Shown here in pieces: positions 32,560 through 44,899 of a DNA stretch of 64,000 bases. The stretch's first letter is position 1. Each line of letters begins with the position of its first letter. Origin of the DNA: Lycorma delicatula (Eukaryota > Arthropoda > Insecta > Hemiptera > Fulgoridae). The stretch is from NCBI RefSeq assembly GCF_047948215.1, contig NC_134455.1, positions 157,896,575-157,960,574 on the forward strand. Direction: 5' to 3'. Below the pieces are notes generated by a model. That model worked only from the letters and a program-made list of their open reading frames with translations, searched no databases and was not told the origin of the DNA. Both the position numbers and the translations under genes were made by a program.

Positions 32560-35500
32560 GCACTATATTATTTGTAAGACGGAACCTCTTTTTGAGGTCC
32601 TCATATATGGTACACTCTTCTATTAGATGCTTGATTGTCAGTGTTTTATTACAAACACCGTACATTGGTCTCACTTCGCCGGTTAACATATAAATTTGTT
32701 AATCGCGTGTGACCGATTCTAAGTCTGGTCACCGCTACTTGTTCACGGCGAGTCAACTTAAAGTCGCTTTTCCATTTATAAGGAGAAGTTTTTACTGAGT
32801 TTAATGTTGTATTTAAACTCCTCCATTCAGCATTCACCTTGTTTTTTACTACGTTTGTTAGACGGTTTTTAACATCTGTCACTCTTACAGGAAATGCATT
32901 CAAATCATCGCAGACTGTTGCCTTTCTGGCAGCTTCGTCTGCGATTTCATTACCTGTAATACCAGCATGCCCCGGAGTCCATACAAATACGCATCGCTGT
33001 CCTCGTTGTTTTAGAACGTATAAAATGGACAGGATGTTTGCAATTAGGACATCCTTAATGTTCTTGTTCCGAATTGCGACAAGTGCACTTAAAGAATCGG
33101 AACATATTAGCACTCTCTCTTCGCAATAGTGTTCAGTGTAGCGAAGAGCTTGCTGAATTGCAGTGAGTTCTGCCGTGTAGACATTGGCCACATCTGGCAG
33201 TTTCAAAAAGTGGGCTTCTCCATTTACGTATATTGAGCATCCAACACCATGTTCGGTTTTAGAACCGTCAGTATAAATTCTAATATGTTCTTCGTATCTA
33301 CTGACGGTTGCCAAAAATTCCTGCTGGATGATCACTGCTGGTTTCTTTTTTATTTCTCCTTGAGAGAGATCCAACCTTGTATTTACCGCTGGCAAGAGCC
33401 ATGGCGGTATTTCTCTAGTAGAAATTGCCAATGTAACTGGAATGGCAATTTCGTATTTACTTCTTAATTCGTGGTACCTAATTCCGGCTGGTCTGGAATA
33501 GGTAGCACTACGTTCGTATAATGCAGCCATAGGATGGTTGTTGAAAAGTTTATTATTGATATGGGCAGGATAAGCCCATATATTTGCTGCGTATCTTAAC
33601 AAAAGGATCTCTCTTCTATAATGTAGTGGCATTATTCCGGCTTCAGACATCAGACTAGCCGCCGGACTTGTGCGGAAAGCGCCTGTTGCATATCTTATTC
33701 CGCTATTATGAACTACGTCTAACTTTTTTAAATGCGACTTTCTAGCGGATGATTATACGATACATCCGTAGTCTAGTTTATATTGAACCAATGCTTTATA
33801 CAATCTCAATAATGTCTCTTTGTCTGAGCCCCAATTTAAGTTCGATAATCATTTTATAATGTTTAGGGCTCTTTTGCATCTATCACTCAAGTCCTGTATA
33901 TGTAATCCCCATGTAAGGGATTTATCCAATACTAGTCCTAAATATCTTACGTTGTCTTTATATTGTATTGGATTATCATCAATTGTCAACGCAGGACTTT
34001 GATGAGGAATTCTCTTCCTACAAAAGTGTACACAGCACGTTTTTTCTGGTGAGAATTGGAATCCGTTATTCCTTGCAACTTTATTTAGAGCATTGATCGC
34101 TCGTTGCAATTTGTACCTCACCATAGCAGTCTTGTTTCTGGCATACACAATTGACAAATCATCAACATGGGCGCGCTTTTGCTGATTCCTACTGGAATGG
34201 ATAATATCAATTTATTAATGGCGATGGTAAACAAGGTACCGCTCAACGGCGAACCTTGTGGTATGCCATTTTCCAAATTTTTTACAGATGAATATTCGCT
34301 ATTGACTCGTAGTTGGAAAGTACGGTCATTCATATAGTTGCTGAGCAGTACTGGCAGATTGCCACGAATGCCCCAGTCATATATCTGGAGCATTACTCCA
34401 TAACGCCAGGTCATATCGAAGGTCTTCTGAAGATCGAAGAAGACTCCGACACAATGTTTCCTTGTAATAAAGCTGTTATATATAATGTTCTCTGAGTATA
34501 TCATTTGATCGGTGGTTGAATGGTACTGTCGAAAACCTGCTTGATATGGTGATATCAGGTTTTCTTTTTCTAAAACCCAGACGAGTCGATTATTAATCAT
34601 TTTTTCCAGTATTTTTCCCATAGCACACGTCAAGGAAATAGGACGGTAGCTATTGGGATCTGTTAAATTTTTATTTTTCTTTGGTACTGGAACAACATGA
34701 GCTTTTTTCCACTGCTGCGGGTACATTCCATCCCGCCATATTTGATTATAAATTTCTAATAATCGGCGTTTTGCAGTGGTATTCAGCTGCCTGATCATAT
34801 TATAATGGATTTCATCCTGACCAGCAGCTGTGTTACCTGCTTTTTCCAACGCTTTCGCGTATTCTTCCATTTTAAATGGTACATTATATGAGTAATTATA
34901 CTCAGTTCTGAAGTTTAGTAGACCTTCAAGTTGTTCTTTTTGATACGAAAATCTTCTTCGTAGTTGGCCGTTCTGCTGGCCTTTTCGAAGTGATTGGATA
35001 ATAGCTCTGCAATTTCATATGGAGTGTCTTATATTTCATCTTCATCTTGAAGGCTAGTTATGGGAGCAAAATTATTACGCCCACAAATTGCCTTCACTTT
35101 CCTCCAGACATCTGCTGCAGTAGTGGTTTTGTCGATGGATGACACGTATTGCTGCCAGGATCGTTTCTTTGAATCTATCATAAGACGTTTTGCATACGCC
35201 CTGTATTTCTTAAAGGCAACAAGATTTTCTATTTTAGGACGCTTCTTAAAGGCGTCATACGCCCTTTTCTTTCTTTTTATAGCTTCACTTATTTCATCGT
35301 TCCCCCATGGAACGGGTTTCTTCGTAAGTTTCCCAGATGTTTTGGGAATATATCTCGATGCTGACTCAAGTATTGCATTTGTTATGGCGTCGAAATTGTC
35401 CCCGATAACTCCAGTTGTTTCAGGGAGTATCGTTTTAGCTGTGAAACTCGTCCAGTCTGCCTTATCAAATAACCATCTTTTAGAGATGGGATATGTTTTT

Positions 35501-35749
35501 CTTGTAACATCAGTTACAATTTGCACCGGGAAATGATCGCTTCCATGCAAATCGTCTAAGACATGGAAGCTGTATCTCGGTGCTATCGATCCGCTTATAA
35601 GTGCAAGATCTATACAGGACGTCGATCCATCTCTGGCATTGAAAAAGGTTCCTGATCCATCGTTTAAAATAATAAGTTCTGAATTCATCAGGAACCCTTC
35701 CAGTTCTCTTCCGCGGGGATCTATTCGATCTGATATAATTGCCTTTCGG
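32560..35749 (-). pseudogene. I-like LINE ORF2: endonuclease C-terminus, reverse transcriptase, RNase H
   Basis: It begins inside the endonuclease (RGRELEGFLMNSELIILND, CIDLALISGSIAPR and the catalytic GSDHFPV). The frame ends at a stop near 35029. Reverse transcriptase follows at 34870-34118: TAAGQDEIHYNMIRQL, NSYRPISLTCAMGKILEKMI, VGVFFDLQKTFDMTWR (motif A) and NGIPQGSPLSGTLF (motif B). A frameshift near 34180 precedes motif C, which reads AHVDDLSIVYA, so the usual Tyr is His. After another break, 33650-32649 holds a full RNase H: IYTDGSKTEHGVG, YTAELTAIQQALRY, LICSDSLSALVAI and WTPGHAGITGNEIADEAA, with all Asp, Glu and His residues present. A C-terminal Cys/His stretch runs to about 32560. 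At least three breaks make it dead. Confidence 0.85.
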
Positions 35750-37239
35750 CCACAGTTTTTTCCTTTTTTTCTCCATCTTTCGAACAGCATCGTGTTCGTG
35801 GAGAACGTCGTCGCCCGTGTAGTTTCCGGTCTCCGAATCGGAGACCACCGAAGCCGCCGACGACGACGGGCATGGATCGGCGCCGGTTTCAGGCGCCGAT
35901 TTAGAGGCGGCAAGCTGGCCGCCCCCAGACACGGGGGTCGCACCGGTCACAGCCTGTGGAAGGGGGGACACTCGTCCCCCCTGTGTGATATTTTGTGGCC
36001 TCTGTGGTTTAGAGGCCACCACAGTTGCGGGAGGCTTTGCAGCCTCTATAACACACTCTTGTTTCTTATCATGAAGAATCTCGCTGAGACGGACTTGACA
36101 TTCTGGTTTGGCGTCCGTTTTCTTTTCTACAGGAGCAACTTTCATTTTTACAGATTTATCTTCAGCAGGCTGTACCACTATCTTTGGCTTAACAAATTCT
36201 TTATTGCTGAGAGGCTTCATTTTATTTTCAATTATCCTCTCAATTAAGCCAGCCAAGGTAGGTGCGAGTTTGTTGATGATTGCACTCTCAACAACAGCAA
36301 CTGAAGCAGGAGCAGGAACAGCAGCCCCAGCCTGAGCATAGGTTGTTGTTGCTCTAGGTCTGCGGGCGTTTACGATCTTCTTTGCTTCAAAGTAGCTGAC
36401 CTTTTGCAGGGTTTTTACTTCCTGCACAGCTACTTCGTCTTTGTATACAGAACAGTTCCTGGATCTACAGGAATGCTGTCCTCTGCAGTTTATACAGGTA
36501 GGAGGCTCCTTACACGGCTCTCCTTCATGAACTTCATCACCGCACACGCATATTTGCGGCCTCTCACACCTAACAGCGGTTGTCCAAAGCGTTGGCATTT
36601 AAAGCATCGCATTGGTTGCGGGACAAATGCCCGCACATCCAACCGATGTATGCCCGCTCTCATCTTCTCCGGCAAAGTAGGCCGGTTAAATGCAAGAACA
36701 TGGGATGCTGAAGGTAGGACTTCACCATTCCTTCTCATGTTCAACCTCCGACATTCTAATAGTCCCTGCGGCGCTAATTCTTCTACAATTTCCTGCTCCG
36801 TACAGTTAAGAAGATCCCGACAGACCACAACACCTCTTGAGGTGTTGAGCGTGCCGTGGGGATCAACACGTACAGCTAGTTCTCCAATTTTTCTAAGACT
36901 TAGGATCTTCTGAGACTGTATATCATTTACAGTCTCTACATGAAGTCCCGTGAAAGTTTTCCTAATTTCCTTAACAAGGCCTCCAGCACATTTTGTTATT
37001 TCTCGAGCAATGAGGAATGGACTCACCTTCGAGAAATTACCGTCTTCTTTTGTAATAACTAAGAATTTTGGCTTTGGAACGTTGCTTTTGAAGAAAGCTT
37101 TTCGCAAGCTTTTCGTAGCCTCAACTTCAATTTTACGAGATTCTGCGCTCTTTCTCCGTTTTGCCTCAGGCGAAACGGCTGGTTCTAGACGAGGGTGTTT
37201 ACGTGAACCCTCTGCCACGTTTGGTTGTTCAGTTTGCAT
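35750..37239 (-). pseudogene. I-like LINE ORF1 (gag-like RNA-binding protein), frameshifted
   Basis: The first frame (37239-36490) starts at a good ATG after the 5' UTR. It encodes a basic N-terminus, then FLVITKEDGNFSKVSPFLIA, DPHGTLNTSRGVVVCRDLL and VRAFVPQPMRCFKCQRFG, the start of the first zinc knuckle. A frameshift near 36590 moves the rest to another frame. There CVCGDEVHEGEPC and CINCRGQHSCRSRNC give the second and third knuckles, followed by VKTLQKVSYFEAKKIV and a long Pro/Lys/Glu-rich linker. The protein would coat the LINE RNA. Near 35750 the linker runs straight into mid-endonuclease sequence, so the ORF1 end is lost. Confidence 0.8.
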
Positions 37240-37780
37240 GAACGATTAATCCCTTCTGTAGTAAGACTAGCCGCCGGGGTACACCCCCACTCCAGGGCTA
37301 CCAACCCTGGAGGTCCGTTCCGGTACTCCGGTGGAACCGGCATATGTCCTGGCAGAGAGCGGATGCGCAGTCTCTGCACTGACTCCAGGCCCTTACAGAC
37401 CGAGGCTTTCAGAGCTCCCATGCCCCGAACAACATGGGCACCTTAACTACATGCTTGCCATCGCGGGGGGCATGTGGACAACGAAAGGTCTCCGTTACAC
37501 CTGCAAATAACTTCGACCGTGGCCGCCACATCGCCAGCTCTAAAGGCAGTATCAATCCATTTCCATAATCAGTAAGAATTTCGTATCTGCAGGTGGCCGC
37601 GAAATCCAGTCCTCTAATTCGGCCTGCAGATGAAAATCAGCCGAAAAAGTATATCCGAGAAACAATACTCGGAACCCCGTTAGCCAGCTATATGTAATGT
37701 ACTTGAGTACAGCTGTTGACGCCCTGGACGTGGAACATCGATGTTGTGTTCCGGACGTGGGGATTATCTACCTCAGGGCA
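37240..37780 (-). other. 5' UTR and internal promoter region of the I-like LINE
   Basis: GC-richer non-coding sequence precedes the ORF1 start. It matches the 5' part of the second copy (31735-31935). I-type LINEs carry an internal promoter here, but I see no distinct motif. It ends at CTCAGGGCATT before the (ATT)n flank. Confidence 0.6.
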
Positions 37781-38391
37781 TTATTATTATTAATATTATT
37801 ATTATTATTATCATTTGAATACAAATAGAATAGGCTTAGACTTTATGGAGAATTATGTTTTGTGATGTAAAGCTGTAGTCATATTCAACATCTCAGCACA
37901 AATTTTTACACATGAAAAAAGTCTTATGCTGACATTTCAACAAGTTTCTCATCTTCTATAAAATGAACTGCATGCATTCTTCTTGCCCTCTAGTCAATTT
38001 ACTTAAATGATTTATAAGAAAAACAATAATAATAGTAATTCAGTCTAAAAGATTGTTTTATTTTTACTACATTTGTTTATCAGTAGTACTGCATTGTTAT
38101 CTTATTTTTTTCCAAAATTTGATTCTATATCGATTATGTACAATCAATAATAGTAAGCATTTGTGTCTGTCCATAAAAAATTGCTAGAGGCTATACATGT
38201 ATAACCACCACTCTTTAATTTCAGGAGACTTAGCAGTAACGAAGAAATTAAATGAAAGGTGCTGCTTTCTAACAAGATTTACATTAACATATTAAATTTT
38301 AATAATAAGTTAAGTAAATCAATTTTATTAATCCTAGATGTTGTGAAGAAGCAGAAAATATGGTTATGAAATAAAAGTCAGCCGGTTAAAA

Positions 38392-38429
38392 ATATGCCTA
38401 TATATATATATATATATATATAGGCATAT
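38392..38429. repeat. TA-rich perfect palindrome
   Basis: ATATGCCTA at the left and TAGGCATAT at the right flank a (TA)n core. A further (TA)n run follows. It would extrude as a cruciform and is a likely site of replication slippage. Confidence 0.85.
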
Positions 38430-38881
38430 ATATATATATATATGATCCAAATCATATAATAAACACTGTACAAAGTGAAATAATAAGAAAACATTTATAA
38501 AATTCAAGAAATAAAATTAAAATTAAATAAACAATTTACAATCGGACTTTTTAAACAAGAAATGCTACCGAATGAAATAATTAGTCACAGGAATTACACG
38601 AACACCTCATTGCGAAAATAATTTTTTAAGCCCATATAAATAATAAGAGGTAGGTAAATCCGTGCATGATGAAAATATAACGATTTACTTGAGGTCTCAT
38701 AATCTAATTTTATTTAAAAATAACTTTATACTTATCAGAATTACTCCGTAGTTTACTTATTTCCATATTTTTTATATTTAAAATTAGAATATAGAAAAAG
38801 TTAAAACCTAACAAGTTGAAAAATAAAACAAATATGAACAATCTTTTGTAAACTATTCGTGTGTAATCATACAAATCACTG

Positions 38882-38987
38882 TTTGCAGCATAATTTTTAT
38901 ATAAATAAAAATTATGCTGCAAATATAAAATATAAATATTATTATAAATATAAAATTATTGATAATAATATCAATAATTTTATATTT
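38882..38987. repeat. Two adjacent hairpins, each with 19-bp perfect arms and an ATAA loop
   Basis: Hairpin 1 has arms 38882-38900 (TTTGCAGCATAATTTTTAT) and 38905-38923. Hairpin 2 has arms 38946-38964 (AAATATAAAATTATTGATA) and 38969-38987. Both loops are ATAA, both span 42 bases and they lie 22 bases apart. Their arms have different sequence. Confidence 0.9.
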
Positions 38988-41297
38988 TATCTCTGCCTTC
39001 GTTATGGAGCCTCATCCTTTGGTTTGCTGCTTCTCTTTTTATATGACACTAGATAACGATATCATTTAATGTTATTTTCATTTTTTTTTTTCTTAAGATA
39101 AAGATAAAATAATAGTTTACCTGAAACATTTATGAAAATTATACCGCTATCGGATGTGAATACTTATACGCCGATTTGCAGCTTTTGCTTTGTCCATGTA
39201 ATAAGACTAGTATTTCTACATTAGACGCTTTCATTATACGTTTTTTTTATTAAATAAAGAATCATGAAAAAGTTTTTAAAGAAATTATTATGTCAAAATT
39301 ATTTGTTTAAACAATTTTTTTCATATTTTATGAATTAAAATATGGTTTTATGTTATTTAAGTAAGTGAATTAATCTTTTCTAAATATAATGTTTTATTCT
39401 TAATTTTATTTACTCTCGTATAGCAGATTGAACACCTCCAAGGTACGTTAATATTTTTCTCTGAAAAGAATAATGTTTTTCATTTTTTAAATATTTTGTT
39501 TATTTGCTTTTTCACTTTTTTGTTGAAGCAATAATGATAAATAGGCTTGTGCAGCTTTAAATTATACTTGTAAAACCCTTTAATTTGGTCAGATTAAACT
39601 TAGAACGTAAGGCTTGTTTGTGCTTTATAATTATGCTGTTTTTCTATTTTTTTTTAGGTTAAAACAATGTATAATTAAAAGTTAACGCCAATAACATTTA
39701 GTTCTTGGAATTAAATTGTGATTTGTAAAAATTTAATCTTGTGCTTATTTTTGTAACTATTGCTTATTAAACATGATATCATGTAAATGCATGCATCAAG
39801 TATGCTTTTGTTTTTTGTCACTTTATGTGCAATTTCAATTATATTTAAGTCTTTTGTAATAATTTGATAAATCTTTTGTAATATTTAATTACAATTGTAT
39901 TGCTTTATGGTGAAACTGCTTAATAAAGTAGTAACCATAAGTAAAGATACGCTGAAATGTTTTCTCAAAACTTATTGACTTTCATATATGATTAATATTT
40001 ATTTATTTTTAATAATAATTATTCTTTTATTTGTTTTGATGATTCAAAATATTCTCGCTCATAGTAATTCAATTAATCAGCATCAGATATTAATCATCTT
40101 CAATTAACTGGAGGTAAACCGCCTACATAAAATCTACATTTTTTATTTATTTAATTTAAAATCATTAAAAATTTACTTCATAATGTAATAATTAAAATCA
40201 TTTTTTTTTTCAATGTATATTTTTAACAGAAAGTATTTAAACAAAATTCTTGTTTTTCTATAATTAATTTTTATTAACTACTTTTATTTCTAAGTTCATA
40301 TTTATTTCACAACGTAGTTATTTGAGAAACTTATAATTTTAACTTCCTTTTCCATCAAAAACTTTTTGCCAGTTACAACCTGCAATTGTTTTCCTGTAGT
40401 TCTCTGTAAAGTTTGAATGTATTTTAGTTTCACACCCGCGCGCGCCCATACTTTGTTTTATATACGCGTATGTATAAATATCAAAATGTACGAGTGTAAT
40501 AAAGTATTACTATTCCTATTATTTTGGATCATTTCATTTCAATTGAATTTCAAAAGAAAATCTGGTTAATAGAAAATACACGACAATTAACAAAAGCGTG
40601 TTATTATTTATTATTAGTTTTTTAACTTTCTACGGATAAATAAAAATATTATTAATGTAATCATTTCATTCTATTTTTAATAAAAATCTATTTGAAGAAA
40701 CCAAAAAATTTAAAGACAACCAAACCAATGATAATTTAGTTTTTAATAATTAAGAAACCTTTTCATATATTGTAAATCTGTTAATAGAACTTCAAAAACT
40801 CATTATTCCTAATTTTCTGAAACAAAAAAAACTCCATTGTTATAAATTAATATTATACGCATTACAACAACCTTTCGATAACAGGTAATATTTCTATCTG
40901 CAAGAATACCTCAATCATTAGTCGGATGACATTTTATTTTGACAGTACAGGTTGCCGTAAAGATTTCTCACATATAATTCTGTGCTCAATTTACGCCTAA
41001 TTTATAAATTAAATTTATTTTATTTCTAAATTAAATTTAATCTGGCTCATAATAAATTTCAGCTCTATTATGCAAAATGAAAATATAATATATATAATTT
41101 GTTTATTTCATGATTTATTTATTTGTTATTTTTTATAAAACACATTTTTAACTTAAGCTAATCGAATATAGCAGATTCCAAAATGGGATAATTGATAAAA
41201 AAGTAAATATTGTCAGCTTAACGCATACAAATATGTAAGCAATTTTTATAAATGAAAGTTAGAAAAAATATATAAATAAAAACATAAATTAAAAATT

Positions 41298-41455
41298 GCC
41301 GGCCTCTGAGGCGTGAGTGGTAGCGTCTTGACCTTTCATCCGGAGGTCCTAGGTTCGAATCCCCGGTCAGGCACGGCAATTTTCATACGCTACATTTCCA
41401 TATCCCACGCACAAGCTTCAAGTTTATGTGACGATATCATCAAGCAAAAAAAACA
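41298..41455 (+). mobile_element. tRNA-derived SINE, family A with tail type 2
   Basis: GCCGGCCTCTGAGGCGTGAG starts the head. The A box is GAGGCGTGAGTGGTA and the B box is GGTTCGAATCC. After GGCACGGCAATTTTCATACG comes a body with CCCACGCACAAGCTTC, shared with the copy at 9588, and an A tail. Confidence 0.85.
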
Positions 41456-42909
41456 CAATTAATACTATTTATTAAAATTTTTTGATAGAAAATTGTAATA
41501 GATATTTCAGTAACAAAGTAATTAAAAGTAACCATTTTTTATTGCACACCAGATATTTTTTATGAAGCAAGAGCTTTTGAATTTGGTTTGGATGGTCAGT
41601 CATACTAAACTGAAAAGTCAAGTTATAGCCAACTGAATAAGTAGCGATTCCGCTTTTGCTTACTTTATATCCCTTTGCCGAGTTAACTATTCAACCTAGT
41701 TCTCATGAGGTGATACTAGACCAAAACGATAAAATTTAATATAGTTCTACTAACAAATACAATTTATATTATTCCCAAAATTATCATGTTCTAGGCTTAC
41801 TAAAGAGAATGTAGAGTGTAGTGGTTTCCTGTCGGCTTCTCCAATCAGAAATCAAGAATATAGTTATTTCTAACAGAATGCCAAGTCCACCAAAATGCAA
41901 GTAAGATATTCATCCCTACAAGGTAAACCTTCACTCTGTTAACCACAAGGAATGGATGTATAATGAACATCATTACTCTCATAGAAACATATTCGTGCTT
42001 TGATGCTGTTACTTTTATCTTGGATACTTTAGATGTATCACAGTCGTAAAAAAAATCAGGTATCGGAGAGTATACAGCAACAAATTTATGTATCCCATTC
42101 TACGATAAACAAGATATGCTATCTCTGTATCACGAGGGAAAAAAATAAAAAGTAGTTAAAAGTCGTCATAAAATGTAGCATAAAAATATTTATTTACAGA
42201 TTTTCAGAATGTATAACTTCATTAACTTTAAAAAATAGGAAAATAAATTGGCTACGTAAAATAAAGATAATGAAAATTAAAATCCAAAATGAAAAATAAT
42301 TTTGGATTATTCTGACGTTTAAATCCAGTAAGTTATACGAAAATGAATATAAAATATTTGCCTTAAATGGCAAATATTGCCTTAAATTCCATTGAATTAA
42401 AATTTATTCTATTTAATTTAAATAACTGCATGGAATTTCAACAATCAAAACTGATTTGACGAAAATAAAATAAATTGATTTTGGTTGTTTTTATGAGCTC
42501 CAGTTTTTAAATTCCTTTTAGATTTAATTTATTTAAAATCAATAACTAATTTTATTCTTATAAAATCTTTTTTATTAAAGAATCCGTAAAATATGCAATA
42601 CGCCAAAAGTATAAAAAAAATTAAAGACTACAACTGTTTATATACAGTGAAATGAATACTTTATGAAATAAAATACTCAAAGACAAATAGGTTTCAGTAT
42701 AGATTAAATATGTTTTGGAAAATATTACTATTGTTTGTTTATATTCCACCAGATATCAGATAAATGATGCAGTCTAAACGTTTGTGTAAACAGCGAATGG
42801 AAATTATATAAATAGTTCCATTTAATAAAATGAAAACATTACTAAATAAATACAACCCTGTATTACACCATCAACAAAAAAAAAAAATATATATATATAT
42901 ACATATGGA
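41456..42909. other. AT-rich stretch, no gene seen
   Basis: Short frames lack motifs. A (TA)n run at 42886-42905 abuts the foldback element. Confidence 0.5.
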
Positions 42910-43798
42910 GTGTTTCATTTTAATCGCCAAAAGCGATTTTCTCGTAACTACGTTCAATACAAAAAAATTACCTAAACAAAAACTACTCAGATTGGAGGGG
43001 AACACCTCTGGGTAACCTTGGATTTGACCTTGACCTTATTTAATGTTAAAACTATTTTTTCAAATCAAATGCCAAATTTTTGACTCCACCAATAAAAAGT
43101 GCACTGGGATATGTGATCACACATACGACCCTTGAACTTTTTTGAATGTCATACGGCCAACCATCACAGATGGTGTTATACGGGTTCTGGATTCTTTTTG
43201 CAGATATTTATAGTCACTGGTTTCTAACTTGTGAGAAGAGGATTGATATCTGGTCCTGTCTTGAATCAGCAAATTGTGTTAATCGGGTACTGTATACGAT
43301 TAACTCCTAAACCATGAACTTCAAGAAGCTGGAAAAATGAAAAATAATCATAAAATGTCATGACTAAATTATGTGCTACCAAAAAAGATAATCCCATCTG
43401 AAAAAAAGATCTTGGGACGACCTCCAAAGGAGACCTCAAGATCACAGTAAAGGTAACTGCCAAATATCACCCTTTATCTATATAACTACTGTAGTCGTTT
43501 CCCACAGTTTGCAAGATAAATAACCTTCAAAAACGTGTAACTCGTATAACACTATCTCTGATGATTAGCCGTATGACCTTCAAAAAAGTCCAAGGTCATA
43601 TGTGTAAGTATTCTTCTCTTTTCATCGGTGGGGTCAAAAATAGATCAGTTCATTTGAAAAAAATCGTGTTAACATTGAAATAAGGTCAAAGTCAAATCCA
43701 ACCATGGGGTGTCTCCTTCAATCTGAGTAACTTTTGTTTAGGTTTTTTTGTATTGTACGTAGTTTACGAAAAAATTGCCTGGGACAATTAAAATGAAA

Positions 43799-43801
<3 letters not shown>
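42910..43801. mobile_element. Foldback element with long inverted arms
   Basis: Left arm 42910 to about 43187 and right arm about 43538 to 43801 are reverse complements with moderate divergence. Shared landmarks are GTTTCATTTTAAT at the outer ends, CAATACAAAAAAA, ACTCAGATTG, GGATTTGACCTTGACCTTATT (left, one base different on the right) and GTGTTATACG at the inner ends. The spacer of about 350 bp has no coding sequence recognised. Such structure is typical of non-autonomous foldback DNA transposons. Flanking (TA)n and (GT)n runs hide any TSD. Confidence 0.75.

Positions 43802-43868
<67 letters not shown>
43801..43868. repeat. (GT)n microsatellite
   Basis: About 30 GT units directly abut the right end of the foldback element and end in GTATGTATATATAC. 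Open frames across it encode only Cys-Val or Thr-His runs and are not genes. Confidence 0.95.
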
Positions 43869-44891
43869 ATATATACAAACACAGATTACAGTAATCCTTG
43901 GCACGTTTCTGAACTGCCTTCTTTTTTTTTTGCTCTTTTTAGTTCGTGGCTGTCCAAGTTGCCCAACCGCATCCATAATGCGGATAATTAATTCCTCACG
44001 AGAATGCATTTTTTTTTTTTTAATGAATTCATTGATAAAAATGTTAAACAATTAAAATCGCATAAACGAATTTCAGAATCCAAACTTTATCTTTATTTTA
44101 CATCTAATTTAATATAAAAAGCGTTTTTTTTTATTTTATAATTGGAATTTTTTCTGTATGGAAAATAACTGGATACTTTATACAAAATTATTTTTTAATT
44201 ATCTATAGCTTTGCACGCAATATTTGACTGTTGTATTGAATAGAATGATACTTACGCAAAGACAAATAAGATAGAAATAATGAAGTGAATTTAGAAGTGA
44301 TATTATTTAAGATTTAAATTTCTGGTGACAATGATGAAACAATTGAAATTTTTTATATTTACTAAAGAAATAAAATGACATAAATGCAAATTATTTAGTA
44401 AAGTATCAATATTCTCATTTAAGGAATTTAAAATTCTATTGACTCTTTTAATCCAATAATTATTAAAGAGAGAGATCTGTCTTCTGGAAATATAGTAAAA
44501 GATTGACTTTTTTACTTCCTTAATCCCCAAGAATACTTTTCAAGAATTATAGAAAAACTATTGAAATGCGTGATTGTCATATCAAATTGCTGTCATTATT
44601 GAATCGTTTATACTTTCAGATTTTTCTTTATCTATTTTACTTAAAAACTTAGTTTTACCTTTTGAATTAATCATATTATTTTTTTATAATTGAGATGTAA
44701 TCCAAAATATTTTATTAAATAATCCGAAAATATATCTAAAACCGTTATCCGTTATGCCAAGAAATATAGGTAAAAATTTGGTTGCGATTGATGGAGTAGT
44801 TTTTTTTATCCTGAACAAACAGAAACCCTCTTCTTCATAATATAATAGTATAGATTTTATAACTGTATTGCATGAAATAATGAAGAGAAAT
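43869..44891. other. AT-rich stretch, no gene seen
   Basis: No domains, repeats or splice-bounded frames were recognised before the hAT target site. Confidence 0.5.
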
Positions 44892-44899
44892 GGTGAAGT

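Larger units (their letters stand above)
32137..37780 (-). mobile_element. Nearly full-length I-like LINE with poly-A tail
   Basis: On the minus strand the element runs from a 5' UTR (37780-37240) through ORF1 and ORF2 to a 3' UTR and a poly-A tail, seen as the T run at 32138-32155. Both flanks carry the same (ATT)n motif, TAATATTATTATTATTATTA, at about 32117-32136 and just right of 37780. This fits a target-site duplication in the microsatellite tail of the SINE to the left, although simple repeats make the TSD uncertain. ORF1 zinc knuckles plus endonuclease, reverse transcriptase and RNase H in ORF2 place it in the I group. Internal deletion and frameshifts make it inactive. Confidence 0.85.
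37800..41290. other. AT-rich stretch, no gene seen
   Basis: This long AT-rich region has no recognised domain or splice-bounded frame. It holds a TA-rich palindrome (38392-38429) and a pair of hairpins (38882-38987). Confidence 0.5.

Noticed and set aside
35060..36247. Long plus-strand frames over the I-like LINE (158 and 202 codons)
   Set aside because: They are antisense shadows of ORF1 and ORF2 and have no recognisable domains.
32137..37780. A single intact I-like LINE
   Set aside because: The endonuclease front is deleted near 35750, and ORF1 and ORF2 contain frameshifts near 36590, 34900 and 34180 plus stops.
43788..44055. Open frames over the (GT)n array on both strands
   Set aside because: They are dinucleotide repeats translated as Cys-Val or Thr-His runs, with no other coding signal.
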